From: JACCTU01 sp963809175
GTDB taxonomy: Bacteria > Actinomycetota > Thermoleophilia > Gaiellales > Gaiellaceae
Direction of reading: 5' to 3'
Assembly: GCA_963809175.1 (NCBI GenBank)
Contig: CAWEIK010000003.1
Coordinates: 124,001 to 188,000 of the forward strand
DNA: 64,000 nucleotides
Each line of letters starts with the position of its first letter. Position 1 is the first letter of the stretch. A model generated the notes under the pieces. The model was not told the DNA's origin and did not search any database. It was given only the letters and a program-made list of their open reading frames with translations. Positions 61,434-64,000 of the stretch are shown here, piece after piece. A program made the position numbers and the translations under genes.

Positions 61434-64000
61434 TTGAACACCCGCCGGTCGTACCTCGTCCTCGTATCGCTGATCGTCCTCGCCCTCGTCGGCGTGGCAC
61501 TGATCGCGCTGCCGCAATCCCCCTTCTACAAGAAGCCGGTGCTCGGGCTCGACCTCCAGGGCGGCCTCGAGGTCGTGCTGAAGGCGGATCCCCCGCCCAA
61601 CCGGCAGATCACCGAGAACGATCTCAAGCGCTCCGAGACGATCATCCGGAACCGGATCGACAGGCTCGGCGTCTCCGAGCCGATCGTCGCGCGGCAGGGC
61701 GAGGACCAGATCTCGGTCCAGCTCGCAGGCGTCACAGACGTCAACCGCGCCCGCGAGCTGATCGGCAAGACGGCTGAGCTCCAGTTCTTCGACCTCGAGG
61801 GCGACCTCGTGCCACCGTCGATCTCGCGCGGCATCCCGATCCCCATCGAGACGCTCTACGACCTGCTCGTCGGGCAGCAGTCGTTGATTCAGGAAGGCGG
61901 CGGCAAGGAGTGGCGCGTCTTCGACACCGAGACGAAGAAGGTGATCGCCGGACCGTTCCCGACGAAGCAGGCGGCGGAGAGCAGCAAGGCCTTCGAGGAA
62001 GGCGGCGAGGACGTCCGCGCGCTCGGGGTCCCGAAGAACCGCATCGTGATCACGTGCAGCGCCGACTCGGCCGTGATCTGCCCGCCCGGCGCAAGCACGC
62101 CGGTCCCCGGCGTGACCTACTACTACCTCTTCAAGTACCAGCCGGACAACGCCGAGCGGCCGATTCCCGAGATGAGGGGCGTCGACCTCAAGCTCTCGGG
62201 CACGCGCAGCGACTTCGACACGACCTCCGGCGAGCCGATCGTGCTGATGCAGTTCACGAGCGACGGGACGGAGAAGTTCGGAGACATCACCCGCGAGCTC
62301 GCGCAGCGCGGCAAGCGCGTCAGTCTCGGCGGACAGGACCAGTTCCAGCACTTCGCGATCGTGCTCGACGGCGAGATCCGCTCGTGGCCGTCGATCGACT
62401 TCAACGAGAACCCGAACGGGATCTCCGGTTCGAACGGCGCGCAGATCACCGGCATGGCCGGCGTGAACGAGGCGAAGGACCTGGCGATCGTGCTCCAGAC
62501 CGGTGCGCTGCCGATCAAGTTCGTGACGCTCGAGGAGACGCAGATCTCGGCGACGCTCGGCGAGGACTCCCTGCGGCAGGCCTGGCAGGCGGCGATCGCG
62601 GGGCTCGTGCTCGTCGCGCTGTTCCTGCTCGTCTTCTACCGCTTCCTCGGCCTGATCGCCGTGCTCGGCCTCGGCATCTACGCGGCGCTGCTCTACGGCG
62701 CGATCCTGCTCTTCGACGTGACGCTGACGCTGCCGGGCTTCGCGGGAATGATCCTGACGATCGGCGTCGCGGCCGACGCGAACATCGTCATCTTCGAGCG
62801 CATCAAGGAGGAGTCGCGCGAGGGTAAATCCGTGCGCGCGGCGATCGCGTCCGGGTACGGCAAGGGACTCTCGACGATCATCGACGCGAACGTCGTCACA
62901 GCGATCACCGCACTCGTGCTCTTCTCGCTCGCGACGGCGGGCGTCAAGGGCTTCGCGCTGATGCTGCTGATCGGTACGGCGATGTCGGTCGTGACCGCGG
63001 TCTTCGCGACGCGTGCGATGCTCGGGCTGCTCGCCGGCTTCCGCTGGTTCGACAGCGCCAAGTTCATGGGCGCGACCGGCGCCAAGGTCCCGAACTGGAT
63101 CCGCCACGACTACGTCGGCAAGCGGAAGATCTGGTTCGCGATCTCGGGCGCGATCATGGCGATCGCGATCGGGTCGCTCCTCTACCAGGGGCTCAACCTC
63201 GGGATCGACTTCGAGGGCGGCAGCGAGCTCACGATCCAGACCCCACAGCCGGTCGCCCTCGAGGACGTTCGCGCGCAGGCGGCCGAGGTCGGGCAGGGGG
63301 GCGCGACGATCCAGGGCGTCGGCGCCGAGATCGGCGACAACCAGTACCGCGAGTTTCAGATGCGCACGCCGGTGCTCGAGCCCGACGAGCAACAGCAATT
63401 GACGTCCTCGCTCAGGCAGGAGTTCGACGCGGCGACGAGCTTGAACACCGTCTCCGCGAGCTTCGGCAGCCAGATCGCGCGGAGCGCTCTGTGGGCAGTC
63501 GTGTTCTCGCTACTGCTCGTGGTCGGCTACATCTGGATCCGCTTCCAGTGGAAGTTCGCGGTCGCGACGATCGCCGCGCTCCTCCACGACGTCTTGATCG
63601 CGATCGGCGTCTACTCGCTCTTCGGGCTGGAGGTCTCGACGGCCACGGTGGCCGCGATCCTGACCGTGCTCGGCTACTCGATCTACGACTCGATCATCAT
63701 CCTCGACCGCGTGCGCGAGAACATCCCGCTGATGCGCCGCGCATCGTTCCGGGAGATCGGCAACGTGTCGCTGTGGGAGACGATCCGCCGTTCGCTGGCG
63801 ACGACGTTCATCACGCTGCTGCCGATCGCCGCGCTGTACTTCTTCGGCGGCGACACGCTCAAGGACTTCGCGTTCGCACTCCTCGTCGGGATCGGCTCCG
63901 GTGCGTACTCGTCGATCTTCCTCGCGGTGCCGCTGCTCTCGTGGCTGAAGGAGCGTGAGCCGGAGTACGCGAAGCGGATGGCCGCCGACGTGCCCGAAGA
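61434..64000 (+). CDS. secDF: fused SecDF protein-export membrane protein (3' end beyond window)
   Basis: At least 855 residues in one unbroken frame from TTG 61434 to the window end. SecD half: helix near 8-22, GLDLQGGLEVVLKAD (D1 motif), the large periplasmic P1 domain, and TIGVAADANIVIFERIKEE (D4 motif). SecF half from about 560: GIDFEGGSELTIQ, and VLGYSIYDSIIILDRVRE, the DRVRE motif. SecDF uses the proton gradient to pull preproteins out of the SecYEG channel. In most actinobacteria secD and secF are separate; here one gene encodes both. The C-terminus runs to base 64000 without a stop. Confidence 0.95.
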   Translation, partial: MNTRRSYLVLVSLIVLALVGVALIALPQSPFYKKPVLGLDLQGGLEVVLKADPPPNRQITENDLKRSETIIRNRIDRLGVSEPIVARQGEDQISVQLAGVTDVNRARELIGKTAELQFFDLEGDLVPPSISRGIPIPIETLYDLLVGQQSLIQEGGGKEWRVFDTETKKVIAGPFPTKQAAESSKAFEEGGEDVRALGVPKNRIVITCSADSAVICPPGASTPVPGVTYYYLFKYQPDNAERPIPEMRGVDLKLSGTRSDFDTTSGEPIVLMQFTSDGTEKFGDITRELAQRGKRVSLGGQDQFQHFAIVLDGEIRSWPSIDFNENPNGISGSNGAQITGMAGVNEAKDLAIVLQTGALPIKFVTLEETQISATLGEDSLRQAWQAAIAGLVLVALFLLVFYRFLGLIAVLGLGIYAALLYGAILLFDVTLTLPGFAGMILTIGVAADANIVIFERIKEESREGKSVRAAIASGYGKGLSTIIDANVVTAITALVLFSLATAGVKGFALMLLIGTAMSVVTAVFATRAMLGLLAGFRWFDSAKFMGATGAKVPNWIRHDYVGKRKIWFAISGAIMAIAIGSLLYQGLNLGIDFEGGSELTIQTPQPVALEDVRAQAAEVGQGGATIQGVGAEIGDNQYREFQMRTPVLEPDEQQQLTSSLRQEFDAATSLNTVSASFGSQIARSALWAVVFSLLLVVGYIWIRFQWKFAVATIAALLHDVLIAIGVYSLFGLEVSTATVAAILTVLGYSIYDSIIILDRVRENIPLMRRASFREIGNVSLWETIRRSLATTFITLLPIAALYFFGGDTLKDFAFALLVGIGSGAYSSIFLAVPLLSWLKEREPEYAKRMAADVPE

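Noticed and set aside
60138..63398. 1086-residue minus-strand open frame opposite tgt, yajC and secDF
   Set aside because: Antisense shadow in GC-rich sequence; no recognisable domain.

Overview
The window is a gene-dense, very GC-rich bacterial chromosome segment, probably from an actinomycete of the Thermoleophilia/Gaiellales type. That placement is inference. It rests on base composition, a fused PafB-PafC regulator, PdxS/PdxT vitamin B6 synthesis, many class III cyclase fusions, GTG/TTG starts and frequent 4-nt start/stop overlaps. No phage, insertion sequence, CRISPR array or rRNA gene was seen. One tRNA with a CAT anticodon is present.

Layout. 1-3100: aldehyde dehydrogenase 3' end, SDR, GrpB and YjbQ proteins, tRNA, DHFR-like reductase. 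3100-7800: a PAS sensor-kinase-like protein lacking its phosphoacceptor His, an ABC-2 exporter and a MarR regulator. 7800-11700: pdxS and pdxT-yebC, split by two divergent secreted collagen-like genes. 11700-16200: lipoprotein, FHA protein, ruvCAB, beta-propeller protein. 16200-25500: small unknown genes around a 168-bp imperfect palindrome, an FMN-dependent 2-hydroxyacid oxidase, recJ, GNAT, bifunctional rel, thioesterase and phosphohexomutase. 25500-31200: cyclase/ATPase/TPR protein, LVIVD protein, TIM-barrel protein. 31200-36060: ccmE (CxxxY type), ccmF, envelope genes and an M23 peptidase.

36000-41200 is the most interesting part. A hypoxanthine phosphoribosyltransferase and a nuclease-like gene lie divergent to a tight operon of metallophosphoesterase, cyclic 2,3-diphosphoglycerate synthetase, 2-phosphoglycerate kinase, a divergent GlpX-like phosphatase and a DUF59 protein. 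The first four overlap by 4 nt each. The two biosynthetic steps of the archaeal thermoprotectant cyclic 2,3-diphosphoglycerate are thus encoded next to two candidate hydrolases. 41200-56000: alcohol dehydrogenase, queG, a GAF histidine kinase, fused pafBC, zinc-ribbon/SPOR genes, an aldehyde dehydrogenase, a hydrolase-cyclase fusion convergent with a cNMP-binding protein, thiolase plus 3-hydroxyacyl-CoA dehydrogenase, and a DMFase-like secreted protein. 56000-64000: a secreted protein with a two-component system, then queA-tgt-yajC-secDF running off the end.

Quality. At least 20 coding breaks occur, nearly all consistent with one extra base, often in conserved genes (recJ, queA, tgt, hpt). 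They look like insertion-type sequencing or assembly errors, so most broken genes are annotated as single CDSs with the break noted. Gene boundaries near those breaks are approximate.
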